DNA from: Flavobacteriaceae bacterium UBA1682
Lineage (GTDB): Bacteria > Bacteroidota > Bacteroidia > Flavobacteriales > Flavobacteriaceae
Reading direction: 5' to 3'
NCBI GenBank assembly: GCA_002320285.1
Contig: DCKE01000001.1
Span: 1-64,000 of the forward strand
DNA length: 64,000 bases
Below the pieces are notes generated by a model. That model did not search any database, was not told where the DNA came from, and worked only from the letters and a program-made list of their open reading frames with translations. Positions 51,961 to 61,311 of this stretch are shown piece by piece. The translations under genes and the position numbers were made by a program. Positions within the stretch are counted from its first letter, which is position 1. Every line of letters starts with the position of its first letter.

Positions 51961-53151
51961 TTAATTGTTTTCGATGGCTGCTATACCCGGCAATGTTTTT
52001 CCTTCCAACATTTCCAACATAGCTCCTCCACCTGTAGAGACATAACTCATTTTTGATTCAAGACCAAATTGCTTTACTGCGGCTACAGAATCCCCTCCTC
52101 CAACTAAAGAGAATGTTCCTGATTGGGTTGCTTCCGCAATATAATTTCCTAAGGAAATGGTTCCGTTCGAAAATTTTTCTAGTTCAAAAACCCCTAGAGG
52201 TCCATTCCACAAAATAATTTTCGATTCTTTAATAACTGGCTTTAAAAGCTCTAAGGTTTTTGGGCCCACATCTAATCCCTGCCATCCGTCAGGAATATCA
52301 TTGACATCGACAATTTTAATATTCGCCGTATTTGAAAATGCATCTGCTGCAATTACATCAACTGGCAAGTGAATCTGAACGTTTTTTTCCTTGGCTTTTC
52401 TAATAATTTCCAATGCCAATTCCATTTTGTCATCCTCACAGATCGAGCTTCCTATTTTACCGCCTAAGGCTTTAATAAACGTAAAAGTCATACCTCCGCC
52501 AATAATCATATGATCGATTTTATCTAAGATATTTTCGATAATCGTTATTTTTGAAGATACCTTTGAACCGCCTAATACTGCCGTTACTGGTTTATCTGTA
52601 CTGTTTAAAACCTTATGTATACTTTCAATTTCTTTGGCTAATAAATAACCAAAAGTTTTATTCTCCGGAAAAAATTGAGCAATAATAGTTGTGGAAGCAT
52701 GTGCTCTATGCGCTGTTCCAAAGGCATCATTGATATAGATATCTCCTAATTTCGCCAATTGTTCTGCAAAAGATACCGTTCCCTTTTCTTCTTCTGGATG
52801 AAAACGCAGGTTTTCCAATAATAGTATGGATCCCGATTTACTATTTTTTACCACATCCTCTACTTCACTACCCACACAATCAGTTACAAAAGTAACTGGC
52901 ATGCCCAAAACCTGTTCCGTTTTTGAGACGATATGTCTTAAAGAGTATTGATCTTCCACTCCTTTTGGTCTTCCTAAATGCGACATCAAAATGGCAGTAC
53001 CTCCCGCTTCAATAACCTTGAGTATGGTTGGTTTTGCAGCCTCGATTCTATTGGCATCAGTCACCGCGAAATCAGCGTCTAACGGCACATTAAAATCAAC
53101 TCTTATCAGTACTTTTTTATCTTTAAAATTAAAATCGTTAATGGTTTTCAT
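51961..53151 (-). CDS. pgk: Phosphoglycerate kinase
   Basis: Glycolytic enzyme (396 residues) that makes ATP from 1,3-bisphosphoglycerate. Hallmarks are RVDFNVPLD near the N-terminus, MSHLGRPKG, NDAFGTAHRAHAS, the nucleotide loop GGSKVSSKI and the C-terminal GGGDSVAAV with STGGGAMLE. Length is normal. It heads a minus-strand operon with the transglycosylase, DUF4837 and ElaA-like genes; its -7 motif is at 53188-53195. Confidence 0.98.
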   Translation of the reverse strand: MKTINDFNFKDKKVLIRVDFNVPLDADFAVTDANRIEAAKPTILKVIEAGGTAILMSHLGRPKGVEDQYSLRHIVSKTEQVLGMPVTFVTDCVGSEVEDVVKNSKSGSILLLENLRFHPEEEKGTVSFAEQLAKLGDIYINDAFGTAHRAHASTTIIAQFFPENKTFGYLLAKEIESIHKVLNSTDKPVTAVLGGSKVSSKITIIENILDKIDHMIIGGGMTFTFIKALGGKIGSSICEDDKMELALEIIRKAKEKNVQIHLPVDVIAADAFSNTANIKIVDVNDIPDGWQGLDVGPKTLELLKPVIKESKIILWNGPLGVFELEKFSNGTISLGNYIAEATQSGTFSLVGGGDSVAAVKQFGLESKMSYVSTGGGAMLEMLEGKTLPGIAAIENN

Positions 53152-53187
53152 TATATAATTTAATGGGGTTCAGTTATAGAAATTTCA

Positions 53188-53195
53188 CAAATATA
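53188..53195 (-). promoter_or_regulatory. -7 promoter motif of the pgk operon
   Basis: TATATTTG on the minus strand, 36 nt before the pgk ATG. Same octamer as upstream of both giant adhesin genes. The rest of the 321-nt gap to 53472 is AT-rich, ending in the monooxygenase promoter. Confidence 0.6.
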
Positions 53196-53460
53196 AACTT
53201 TTTTAGTTTTTAAAAAACTGATTTAAACCCATCCGAGACCAGAATAACTGAATTTTAAGATTTTAAGGTTTTTTTAAGGTTTAAAAAAATGTTTATCGCT
53301 TTTACTTCTAAATAACTTTTATTTTGACGAAATCAACCTCATAATCCTGCGATATCGCCAATTGGAAAGATTTTATTTTCGCGCTTTAAAAACCTTTTTC
53401 CGATGATGATCCGGTTTTAATTCCCCGTAATTTTCAAATATTTGACTTACATTTATCCTC

Positions 53461-53468
53461 TAAATTTG
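53461..53468 (+). promoter_or_regulatory. -7 motif 4 nt before the monooxygenase ATG (leaderless-type)
   Basis: TAAATTTG fits TAnnTTTG, with TTTG at 53441-53444 as a possible -33. Only 4 nt separate it from the ATG at 53473, so transcription probably begins at or near the start codon. Confidence 0.6.
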
Positions 53469-53472
53469 TGAT

Positions 53473-54624
53473 ATGTCTAAACACTTTATCATCATTGGTG
53501 GAGGGATTGCCGGACTCGCTACAGCCATTAGCTTAAAAAAATTGGGACATAGCGTCAAGGTTTTTGAATCCAAACCCGACATCTTAGGTTTAGGTGCTGG
53601 ATTGGGACTCGCTGCCAATGCTATGAAAGCGCTTGACTATTTAGATTTGGCTGAAGAACTAATTCCGTTGGGCAATATGTTGAGCTCACTGACCATTAAG
53701 GACTCCCTTGGAATTCCGATTTTTCAAGCCGATACCGAATTGGTTAAAAACGGAACTGCTGATAACTTCAGTATTCACCGCAAAGTCTTGATAAAGTACT
53801 TATTTGATCAACTCAGTATTGGCGATACCGAGGTATCTAAAAAGTTAGTTGCAGTTAATCAAAATGATCATCAAGTTGTAGTTACTTTTTCCGATGGTAC
53901 TCAAGCTTTTGCCGATTATTTAATTGGATGTGATGGTGTTGGCTCGGTGGTGCGTCAAACATTACTTCCCAAGTCCACACCGCAATATGCGGGTTATACT
54001 TGTTGGCGGGCTATAACACCAAATCCACATATAGACGTACAAGATGGGACAGAAATTTGGGATCAATCCGGTCGATTTGGATTTGTTCCCCTAAGGGGCA
54101 ATCTCATTTATTGGTATGCCTGTATCAACACGACTAGCGAGAATTATACTGCGATTAAAGCTTACGGCATTAAAGAATTAAAATCTATTTTTAAGGATTT
54201 TTATCAAGAAGTTCCTCATATCATTTCAAATACAGCCGACAAAGATTTAATTCAAAGTGATATTTTAGATATTAAACCGCTCAAACAATTTGCCTTTGAA
54301 CGGATTTTGCTATTGGGTGATGCGGCTCACGCCACCACACCAAATATGGGTCAAGGTGCTTGTATGGCCATTGAGGATGTCGCTGTGCTGATTCACGAAT
54401 TAAAATTGGAAACCGATGTTGTCAATGCCTTTAAGAAGTTCGAACACAAACGTCTAAAACGCACGCGTACTGTAACGGTCAAGTCCAAACAAGTAGGTAT
54501 CATCGCGCAACTTGAATCACCTATATTATGTCGAATTCGAAATCGTTTTTTTAGAAATTTGCCACAATCCTTTGCTAAAAATCAAATGGAAAAACTCTTA
54601 AATACCGACATATTTAAAGCCTAA
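53473..54624 (+). CDS. FAD-dependent monooxygenase (UbiH/PHBH-like)
   Basis: Cytoplasmic flavoprotein hydroxylase of 383 residues. The N-terminal FAD motif is GGGIAGLATAISLKKLGHSVKVFES (positions 8-32), the middle CDGVGSVVR binds NADPH/FAD, and LLGDAAHATTPNMGQGACMAIED (about 278-300) completes the FAD site. The family hydroxylates aromatic or quinone-like substrates; the specific substrate is not deducible. Followed by holB, which has its own promoter. The ATG is supported by the -7 motif 4 nt upstream. Confidence 0.9.
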   Translation: MSKHFIIIGGGIAGLATAISLKKLGHSVKVFESKPDILGLGAGLGLAANAMKALDYLDLAEELIPLGNMLSSLTIKDSLGIPIFQADTELVKNGTADNFSIHRKVLIKYLFDQLSIGDTEVSKKLVAVNQNDHQVVVTFSDGTQAFADYLIGCDGVGSVVRQTLLPKSTPQYAGYTCWRAITPNPHIDVQDGTEIWDQSGRFGFVPLRGNLIYWYACINTTSENYTAIKAYGIKELKSIFKDFYQEVPHIISNTADKDLIQSDILDIKPLKQFAFERILLLGDAAHATTPNMGQGACMAIEDVAVLIHELKLETDVVNAFKKFEHKRLKRTRTVTVKSKQVGIIAQLESPILCRIRNRFFRNLPQSFAKNQMEKLLNTDIFKA

Positions 54625-54665
54625 AACTTCGGGTATCATCCCTTTTCTAAATCGGTAATTTCAAT

Positions 54666-54673
54666 TATATTTG
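54666..54673 (+). promoter_or_regulatory. -7 motif 4 nt before the holB ATG (leaderless-type)
   Basis: TATATTTG fits TAnnTTTG and ends 4 nt before the ATG at 54678, the same geometry as for the preceding gene. Confidence 0.55.
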
Positions 54674-54677
54674 TCCT

Positions 54678-55829
54678 ATGCAGTTTTCAGAAATAATCGG
54701 TCAACAACACCTCAAGAATCATTTGATTCAAAGTGCCTCTTCAGGTCGTATTCCTCATGCACAATTGTTTATTGGTCCTGATGGTTCAGGCACTTTGCCT
54801 ATTGCAATAGCCTATGCCCAGTATTTATTGTGCAAAAATACCGGAACCGAAAATTCTGGTGGCTCTGATGCTTGTAACTTAAAGTTTAAGTCACTGGGGC
54901 ATCCCGATCTCCATTTTGCCTTTCCCGTGGCAACAACCGATGCGGTCAAGAAAAATGCAACTAGCGATAGTTTTATGGAAACTTGGAGAAAATTTGTAAC
55001 CGATAATCCCTACGGCAATCTTTTTGATTGGTACAATCACATCGATATTCAAAACAAACAAGGTCAAATTGGTGTAGATGAAGCACATGAAGTTCTAAAA
55101 AAACTGGCACTGAAATCCTATGAAGGTGGTTATAAAGTCATGATTATTTGGATGGCCGACAAACTGAATGTCGAGGCCTCGAATAAACTTTTAAAACTCC
55201 TGGAAGAGCCCCCTGCCAAAACCGTTTTTATCTTAATCGCTGAAAACGAAAAATCGATTATACAGACTATTTTATCGCGTTGTCAAATATTAAAATTTCC
55301 AGCATTAACCGCTGTTGAAATTGAAACGGCTTTAATTGAAAGAGAACAATCTGATCCATCTGCCGCCGCATTAATTTCAAGACAAGCTCAAGGAAATTAC
55401 AATAAGGCCTTACATTTACTCAGAAATAAACAGGACGATTTACCCTTTGAAAACTGGTTTGTACAATGGGTACGAGCGGCTTTTCGCGCCAAGGGCAATG
55501 CCGCAGTAATTCAAGATCTCATTCTATGGAGTGAAGAATTGGCCGCTTTGGGAAGAGAATCGCAAAAGCAATTTTTAGAATTCTGTATCGAAATGTTTAG
55601 ACAGGCTTTGTTAATTAACTATCAAGCGCCGCAATTGGTTTTTTATCAAACCACCGTCGAAAAATTCAAATTGGAAAACTTTGCACCCTTTGTCAATAAT
55701 TCCAATATCAACGAAATATTTAACGAATTATCTGATGCTATCTACCACATTGAACGCAATGGAAATCCCAAAATGATTTTTACAGATCTATCTATTAAAC
55801 TGACTCGTTTGATTCACCAGAAAGAGTAG
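54678..55829 (+). CDS. holB: DNA polymerase III subunit delta prime
   Basis: Clamp-loader subunit (383 residues). AAA+ N-terminal region: FSEIIGQQHLKNHL, the P-loop remnant GPDGSGTLPIA lacking the Walker Lys (delta prime does not bind ATP), and the SRC motif in ILSRCQILKF (about 190). KLLKLLEEPPAKTVF near 170 is strongly conserved. The C-terminal half is helical. Length is typical of Bacteroidota. Downstream there is a 350-nt spacer without visible terminator. Confidence 0.9.
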   Translation: MQFSEIIGQQHLKNHLIQSASSGRIPHAQLFIGPDGSGTLPIAIAYAQYLLCKNTGTENSGGSDACNLKFKSLGHPDLHFAFPVATTDAVKKNATSDSFMETWRKFVTDNPYGNLFDWYNHIDIQNKQGQIGVDEAHEVLKKLALKSYEGGYKVMIIWMADKLNVEASNKLLKLLEEPPAKTVFILIAENEKSIIQTILSRCQILKFPALTAVEIETALIEREQSDPSAAALISRQAQGNYNKALHLLRNKQDDLPFENWFVQWVRAAFRAKGNAAVIQDLILWSEELAALGRESQKQFLEFCIEMFRQALLINYQAPQLVFYQTTVEKFKLENFAPFVNNSNINEIFNELSDAIYHIERNGNPKMIFTDLSIKLTRLIHQKE

Positions 55830-56179
55830 GATCTTCACTTTTTATTTTACGGATACTTTTTGAATTTTCATTAGTAATCTGTATCTCATGTTATTCTTTT
55901 TAATTCAATCATTCGATTTTGTTGTTTTTTTAAAATTTACGCAGTATCTTGTTATAAGTTACTTGTGCAATAAACTTTGAATCTAAGTGAATTTAGTAAG
56001 GCTAATAGACTTATTATCGGCTGTTTAATAATTTATTAATCGGCTACTGGTAAAAATTTAGTCGATAGCAAAAAAATACTCAATAGTACCAATTTTAATA
56101 ATATATTTAATCCGTGATAAAACGGTATAAAAACATCGTTCTGCCAAGGGGTTAAAATTAATATAGAAGCGATTTTTTT
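55830..56179. other. Intergenic region between holB and the DoxX-like gene
   Basis: 350 nt of AT-rich sequence with no hairpin followed by a U-run, no RNA gene and no ORF that I can support. A near promoter match (ACTTTG around 55972) is not convincing. Confidence 0.4.
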
Positions 56180-56569
56180 ATGGATAGTACGGTGGTTTTT
56201 GGTATGTTGATAACGGCTTATTTTGTAATTATTTTCATTCAATCCGGTTTGGATAAACTGATGGATTGGAAAGGAAATCTAGCGTGGTTAACACCCCATT
56301 TTAAGGAAACCATTTTTGAAAATCAAGTACCGGTCGCTTTGGGTATCATCACTTTTTTAGAGTTGTTTACCGGCTTAGTCAGCTTGATTGGTTTGTTTGA
56401 TTTAATCGTTTTCTCTTCGGTTATTTTTGCTTTTTTAGCATCGGTTTTGGCAACGATTACTTTTTTATTCTTGCTCTTTGGACAGCGCATGGCCAAAGAC
56501 TACGAAGGCGCAAAAACAATTGTTATCTATATGATACCCGCTCTACTCGCAGTGTATTTCTTAAACTAA
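56180..56569 (+). CDS. DoxX-like small membrane protein
   Basis: Integral membrane protein of 129 residues with four hydrophobic helices (about 5-22, 50-70, 72-98 and 112-128). The loop FIQSGLDKLMDWKGNLAWLTPHF and the motif ELFTGLVSLIGL fit DoxX-type proteins. Function unknown. It stands alone between holB and the convergent helicase gene (stop 56632), with a 62-nt spacer. Confidence 0.75.
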   Translation: MDSTVVFGMLITAYFVIIFIQSGLDKLMDWKGNLAWLTPHFKETIFENQVPVALGIITFLELFTGLVSLIGLFDLIVFSSVIFAFLASVLATITFLFLLFGQRMAKDYEGAKTIVIYMIPALLAVYFLN

Positions 56570-56631
56570 TCTTTTCTAGCTGGGTCTTATTTATTAAAAG
56601 CCGTATGCGAGCATCTATCGCCACTTAAGTA

Positions 56632-58905
56632 TTATTGGGATATAGAGGCTTTAAACAATCGCAACTCTTCCCAGCTAAAGGCATTTCCTACCTTGTCTTT
56701 TATTTCAGAGAGGCTCAATTCTGCATTGCTATCCAATATTTCTTTTAATTGTTGAATACGGGATGCGGGTAATATCTCTTGGATTTCAACACTTTTCTGT
56801 GCAATCAATTTGGCCATGTGTCCATAAATGGTCTGTTCGGTCAACTTACGCATTTCCGCGATTTCGGAAATAGTATGCGCATCCTTCCACATTTCTAACG
56901 TAATTTCAGTGGTCTGTTTTTTAGTGCTTTTCTTTTGTTTATCCGGTTTTTCATAATACGATTCGTCTTCGTCTTCATCGTCCAAATCTAAATTTCCAGT
57001 ACGTAAAATTTCGGCTATAGCTACTAAATGATTGATGCGGTATTCACCAATGGTCAAAGACGATAAATTTTCTTTGCTGATCTCTTTTCCTTCCTCCAGG
57101 GCTTTGATTAATAATTGTGCCTTCATCATCTGCAAAATTGCCTTGATATAACTGTTTTCTAAATCGGAAAGCTCTTCGTAAAAAGCCTTCATCTTTTTCA
57201 TCTTTTTCACGCGGGTAACGGTGAATAATATCTCAAAAACAAGGCGGTCCATTTTTGGAAAAAAATATGCATAAGCCTTGTCAAAACGCTCTTTTACAAA
57301 ATCAAAATCATAGGGTTCAGCGTGGAACAATTGATGCAGCTGGTTGACAAACTTCTCGGAGTGCACCAAAAGGGTATCCATGTTTTGAGATTGCATTTGC
57401 GCCCAACCTTGAAATTGTTTTTTCTTACTGCGATCTGTTTCAGCCGTATAGGTCTGTAAATGTTGACGCCATCGGGTCGATAAATCAAACCACGAAAACG
57501 TCTGGATCAAGTATTTATATATAAAAAATCGCGTAGAAGTATGAAGTTCTTTTTCGAGTCGTTCCGAATCGGCTTTTTGATTGGCGTATTCCATGACGTC
57601 CACGTCATTCTGCAGTCCATTCATCTGAATTGGATTAAGCAAAATAAGCCCTTCTAAGGAACGCAAACGCGATAAAGCGACATAGGCTTGTCCAGGCAAG
57701 AAAACGCGCGATACATCCAATACAGCGCGGTCAAAAGTCAAGCCTTGACTCTTGTGTACCGTGATTGCCCAAGCGAGTTTGATGGGATACTGCGTATAGG
57801 TTCCTAAAATTTGCTCTTTGATTTCTTTGGTATTGCTATCAACGGTATATTTAATATTTTGCCACTCGTATTTCTCTACTTCTATGGTTTTGTTTTCTTC
57901 GGGAAAATGTACAAATACTTCATTGGGTGATAACGATTGAATAATGCCCATCTTTCCGTTAAAAAAATTCTTTTCAAAAGACAGGTCATTTTTTATAAAA
58001 ATGATTTGCGACCCCACCTTAAGCGTCATCTTAGCTTCTAACGGAAATATTTTTTCCGGAAAATCACCCACTAATTCCGGGTAATAAGTATAAATCTTGT
58101 TAGGCAGTTCTTGAAGAGCTTCTGAATTTATAGCATCTGCTTTGGCATTATGCGTTGTCAGGGTAATATATCCTTTATGTTTTTTTAAATCGAATTCCGG
58201 TTGTACAAATTCATTGAGTAGATCAACATCTTTTGAAGTGACTTGATTGTTTCTCAAATTGTTTAAAACGTCAATAAAGCGATCATCACTTTGACGATAG
58301 ATTTTATCCAGTTCAATATACAAGGGTGGACTTTTCTGAATCACATGAGAATGAAAAAAGAAATTACCGCGATAGTATTGTTTTAATATTTCCCATTCAA
58401 CTTGTTTAACTACGGGCGGTAATTGCAATAAATCGCCAATAAACAACACTTGTACTCCGCCATAAGGTTGCTCATTACGCCTTATTCTTCGCAGCATAAA
58501 GTCCATCGCATCCAGGACATCAGCCCGAACCATACTGACTTCGTCAATGATCAGCAATTCCAAATTTAGAAAAAGTGCTTTTCGAGTATTATTCATCAAC
58601 AGATGTCGACGTAGAGAAACTTGATTTTCAAATTTAACCGTATCGGAGAATATCGGAACCGATTTGGAATCGGGAATAAAAGCCGCAAAGGGTAAATGAA
58701 AGAAGGAATGTATGGTAACACCACCTGCATTTAAAGCCGCAATACCCGTAGGTGCCACGACAACAGCATTTTTATGCGTAGTATCAATGATTTGTTTGAG
58801 CAAAGTAGTTTTACCCGTACCAGCCTTTCCCGTTAAAAATATAGAACGATTGGTTTGATTGATAAATTGTAATGCATATTTCGCTTCTGCAGATATCCTT
58901 TTCAT
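56632..58905 (-). CDS. PIF1-like DNA helicase with C-terminal HTH domain
   Basis: Superfamily 1 helicase of 757 residues. Walker A is GKAGTGKTTLL (about residue 25), followed by VVAPTGIAALNAGGVTIHSFF, Walker B LLIIDEVSM (about 115) and GDLLQLPPV. The second RecA-like domain has AITVHKSQGLTFDRAVLDVS and YVALSRLRSLEGL (about 375-425). After a charged linker (EDEDESYYEKPDKQKK near 655) comes a helix-turn-helix domain (TISEIAEMRKLTEQTIYGHMAKLI), typical of the Bacteroidota version. Likely acts in DNA repair or at structured DNA; exact role unknown. Confidence 0.92.
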   Translation of the reverse strand: MKRISAEAKYALQFINQTNRSIFLTGKAGTGKTTLLKQIIDTTHKNAVVVAPTGIAALNAGGVTIHSFFHLPFAAFIPDSKSVPIFSDTVKFENQVSLRRHLLMNNTRKALFLNLELLIIDEVSMVRADVLDAMDFMLRRIRRNEQPYGGVQVLFIGDLLQLPPVVKQVEWEILKQYYRGNFFFHSHVIQKSPPLYIELDKIYRQSDDRFIDVLNNLRNNQVTSKDVDLLNEFVQPEFDLKKHKGYITLTTHNAKADAINSEALQELPNKIYTYYPELVGDFPEKIFPLEAKMTLKVGSQIIFIKNDLSFEKNFFNGKMGIIQSLSPNEVFVHFPEENKTIEVEKYEWQNIKYTVDSNTKEIKEQILGTYTQYPIKLAWAITVHKSQGLTFDRAVLDVSRVFLPGQAYVALSRLRSLEGLILLNPIQMNGLQNDVDVMEYANQKADSERLEKELHTSTRFFIYKYLIQTFSWFDLSTRWRQHLQTYTAETDRSKKKQFQGWAQMQSQNMDTLLVHSEKFVNQLHQLFHAEPYDFDFVKERFDKAYAYFFPKMDRLVFEILFTVTRVKKMKKMKAFYEELSDLENSYIKAILQMMKAQLLIKALEEGKEISKENLSSLTIGEYRINHLVAIAEILRTGNLDLDDEDEDESYYEKPDKQKKSTKKQTTEITLEMWKDAHTISEIAEMRKLTEQTIYGHMAKLIAQKSVEIQEILPASRIQQLKEILDSNAELSLSEIKDKVGNAFSWEELRLFKASISQ

Positions 58906-58959
58906 TTTGCCTTGGTATTGAGCCTACAAATTACCCTCTAAAAAAGGTACTAAAAAAAT

Positions 58960-58984
58960 AAAACCTCCAATTTTTGGAGGTTTT
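58960..58984 (-). terminator. Terminator of the OmpH-like gene
   Basis: AAAACCTCC (58960-58968) pairs with GGAGGTTTT (58976-58984) through AA/TT. An A-run on its left gives a U-tract on the minus strand, 12 nt past the stop at 58996. Confidence 0.82.
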
Positions 58985-58995
58985 AAATATAAAAA

Positions 58996-59583
58996 TTATT
59001 TCTTAGTTTCGGTCTTTTTTTCTTCTTTAGATTCTGAAGCTGCAGCCGTACCTTTATATTTTGAATTCAAATCTTTGACGATTTTTTCAGTCAAATCAAA
59101 TTCTTCTTTAGCGTATAAAATTGTAGAGGCATCTTCAGTTCCATAGATATAGGCATATCCATTTTTCTTACCGTAGTCCTGTACAAAACTCTTGATCTTT
59201 TTCACTACAGAGTCCATTTCTTTTCCGCTTTCCATTTGCAAAGTTTGAACCATCGACTGTTGTTTCATCGTCAACTCTTGCTCTCTCTTTTGTAACTCTG
59301 CACCCTTTTGTTGTGCCCAAGCCATTCCTTTTGCTTGTGCATCTCTTTGAAAATTTTGTGCGTCTGATTGAAATCTAGAAATATCCCCTTCTAGTTCTTT
59401 TCCCATCTCGTCAGACTTAATTTTATATTTGGCTTCAATATCTTTCGTCTCTTCATATTCCTTCATCAATTTTTGTGTATCGATGTAAGCCGTTTTGTTT
59501 TCACTAACGGTAGTAGTAGTTCCTTTATCGGTACATGAAAGTAATGTCGCAACCATGCCCAATACTAAAATACTTTTTTTCAT
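58996..59583 (-). CDS. OmpH/Skp family lipoprotein
   Basis: Periplasmic Skp-like protein of 195 residues. The signal peptide ends LLSC, so it is predicted to be a lipoprotein, unlike classical soluble Skp. The OmpH domain begins at TAYIDTQKLMKEYEE (about residue 32), followed by a long coiled coil with Gln/Lys/Glu repeats (about 50-125) and the return strand GYAYIYGTEDASTILYA. A Lys/Glu-rich tail follows. Probably an outer-membrane protein chaperone. Monocistronic, ended by a terminator. Confidence 0.9.
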   Translation of the reverse strand: MKKSILVLGMVATLLSCTDKGTTTTVSENKTAYIDTQKLMKEYEETKDIEAKYKIKSDEMGKELEGDISRFQSDAQNFQRDAQAKGMAWAQQKGAELQKREQELTMKQQSMVQTLQMESGKEMDSVVKKIKSFVQDYGKKNGYAYIYGTEDASTILYAKEEFDLTEKIVKDLNSKYKGTAAASESKEEKKTETKK

Positions 59584-60382
59584 TTCTTTTTTAATTTTAT
59601 TTACTTGGTAAATGTAATAAAAACTTTTTATCTAATTAAATTAATTTTTCCACCAACTAAAACATCATAGCTAATACTAATGATTATCCTATTCAAAATA
59701 GAAATTTACTATTAAAAACGACTTATTTTAAAGCGTTTTAAGCTACTTTCTATATTCCTGAATATATATTCACATTTAAACCATAATTCATTTAACAAAT
59801 AGTCTTATTTCGATTTTTAGCTTTACAATGGACTTGAAAAAGCTAAAAATTGTACGATGCAAGCCACTACCCTACTTCGATCACTTAAAAAAGCTATTTT
59901 AATTATATTTTAGACTTTTAGATTAACGAATCCTTATAATGCCATTTTTGACTTTTTTAAAAAACGAAATTAGACGACAAAGTGAAAAATATATAAACTT
60001 ACCCTTTTATAATTTTATATAAGTAATACTACTTTGAAACAACAGTTATAAGTGAGGTAGAATTTCTATAGTAAATAAACGTACAGCAATCTTAAAACAC
60101 AATATATAAAAATTAAATACTTCTTTTAAAGACTAAAACCCATACTTACTATTCTAATAAATAGTTTGCAGCTATACCCAAGGTTATAAAATTTAGTTTT
60201 TTTTCAATAGTCCAAACAGCCAAATTTTAAAATTTAACGGACTAATAATAGCTTAAAAATTCCAATTTTATTTTCGTGACTAGTAAATTACGTCAGCAGT
60301 CATTTTAAAAAAAAATGTAAAAAAAAACTCGAATTCATACTCATTCGAGTTTTTGTGATTAATCATGATTTACAAGAGATAC
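59584..60382. other. Long AT-rich intergenic region
   Basis: About 800 nt before the methyltransferase stop with no coding frame, no tRNA-like sequence and no repeat I could support. Its only clear element is the terminator at 60326-60352. Base composition is more A/T than any other gap here. Confidence 0.5.
60326..60352. terminator. Terminator of the methyltransferase gene
   Basis: AAACTCGAAT (60326-60335) pairs with ATTCGAGTTT (60343-60352) around TCATACTC. A run of A on the left gives a U-tract on the minus strand. It is 30 nt past the stop codon. Confidence 0.82.
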
Positions 60383-61231
60383 TTATTTTTTCTCGATCTG
60401 ATAGATAATCGAAGAATATTGAAAGTCTTTTTTTGCTTTCCAATTGGATTTTAATCCAATAAAAAATGCACGAATAAAATTCATTTTTCCAGTTTTATAC
60501 TTTTCAGATAACAAGGAAACATAAAAACTATCAAAATACATCGGATGTTTCTTTACAATTTTCAAATCATATTTTCCCATTAACTTGAACATCGCCTCTT
60601 GTGAAAAATGCCAAAGATGTCGAGGCACATCATAAGCAGCCCAAAATTCTTTGTAATATTGGGCGTCAAAAGATTGATAATTGGGTACGGCAATAATCAA
60701 AATACCATCCTCTTTTAGAATTCGGTATAAGGACTGCACTTGAATTTCGAGATCGTATACGTGTTCCAATACATGCCACATGGTAATCACATCTATCGAA
60801 TGATTTGGAATATCGTCTAGAGATTCCATCGTACTGATTTTTTTCTCTAGTAGAATTTTTTGTGCATTTGCATTGGGTTCAAAACCCAATGTATCCCAAC
60901 CTTTATTTTTAGCTGCTACAAGAAAATCTCCTGTGCCCGCTCCGATGTCTAACAGTTTTCCAGTAACTTTTTTATCAGTACTGATCAGTTTTATTTTGTC
61001 GCTAATCGCTTTCTTTTTGACCAGATGATATATTTTTTCAAACCAATTTCGTTTACTGTCGGTATGTGAAATATAATCTTCACTCTCATAATAACGATCG
61101 AGATCTGCTTTATTCGGTTGCGGAATCGTTTTTAAAATACCAAATTCTTCTTCTCTCATCAAGTCAAAAGATTCTTTCGACACCGAATTATCTTTTACCG
61201 ATAGGTATATATTGGAATCTTTTTGTTTCAT
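60383..61231 (-). CDS. Class I SAM-dependent methyltransferase
   Basis: Methyltransferase of 282 residues. The SAM motif I LLDIGAGTGDFL is near residue 92 and the acidic post-I residue is in LGFEPNANA. Motif III/IV segments are DVITMWHVLEHVYD and ILKEDGILIIAVPN. Residues 40-80 contain a helical pre-domain (YISHTDSKRNWFEKIYHLVKKKA). It is of the Methyltransf_23 type, but the substrate cannot be inferred. It lies 80 nt downstream of mnmG with a parS site between, so it may be co-transcribed with ybeY-mnmG. Confidence 0.85.
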   Translation of the reverse strand: MKQKDSNIYLSVKDNSVSKESFDLMREEEFGILKTIPQPNKADLDRYYESEDYISHTDSKRNWFEKIYHLVKKKAISDKIKLISTDKKVTGKLLDIGAGTGDFLVAAKNKGWDTLGFEPNANAQKILLEKKISTMESLDDIPNHSIDVITMWHVLEHVYDLEIQVQSLYRILKEDGILIIAVPNYQSFDAQYYKEFWAAYDVPRHLWHFSQEAMFKLMGKYDLKIVKKHPMYFDSFYVSLLSEKYKTGKMNFIRAFFIGLKSNWKAKKDFQYSSIIYQIEKK

Positions 61232-61295
61232 TTTCTAAACTTTTTTAAATTCAAAAAGTGTAAAAATTACCTTTTACACTTTTAAAATTATATAT

Positions 61296-61311
61296 TGTTT
61301 CACGTGGAACA
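61296..61311. promoter_or_regulatory. parS site 1, abutting the mnmG stop codon
   Basis: TGTTTCACGTGGAACA. Its reverse complement TGTTCCACGTGAAACA fits the ParB-binding consensus TGTTNCACGTGAAACA exactly. It ends one base before the mnmG stop (61312-61314). Confidence 0.85.
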
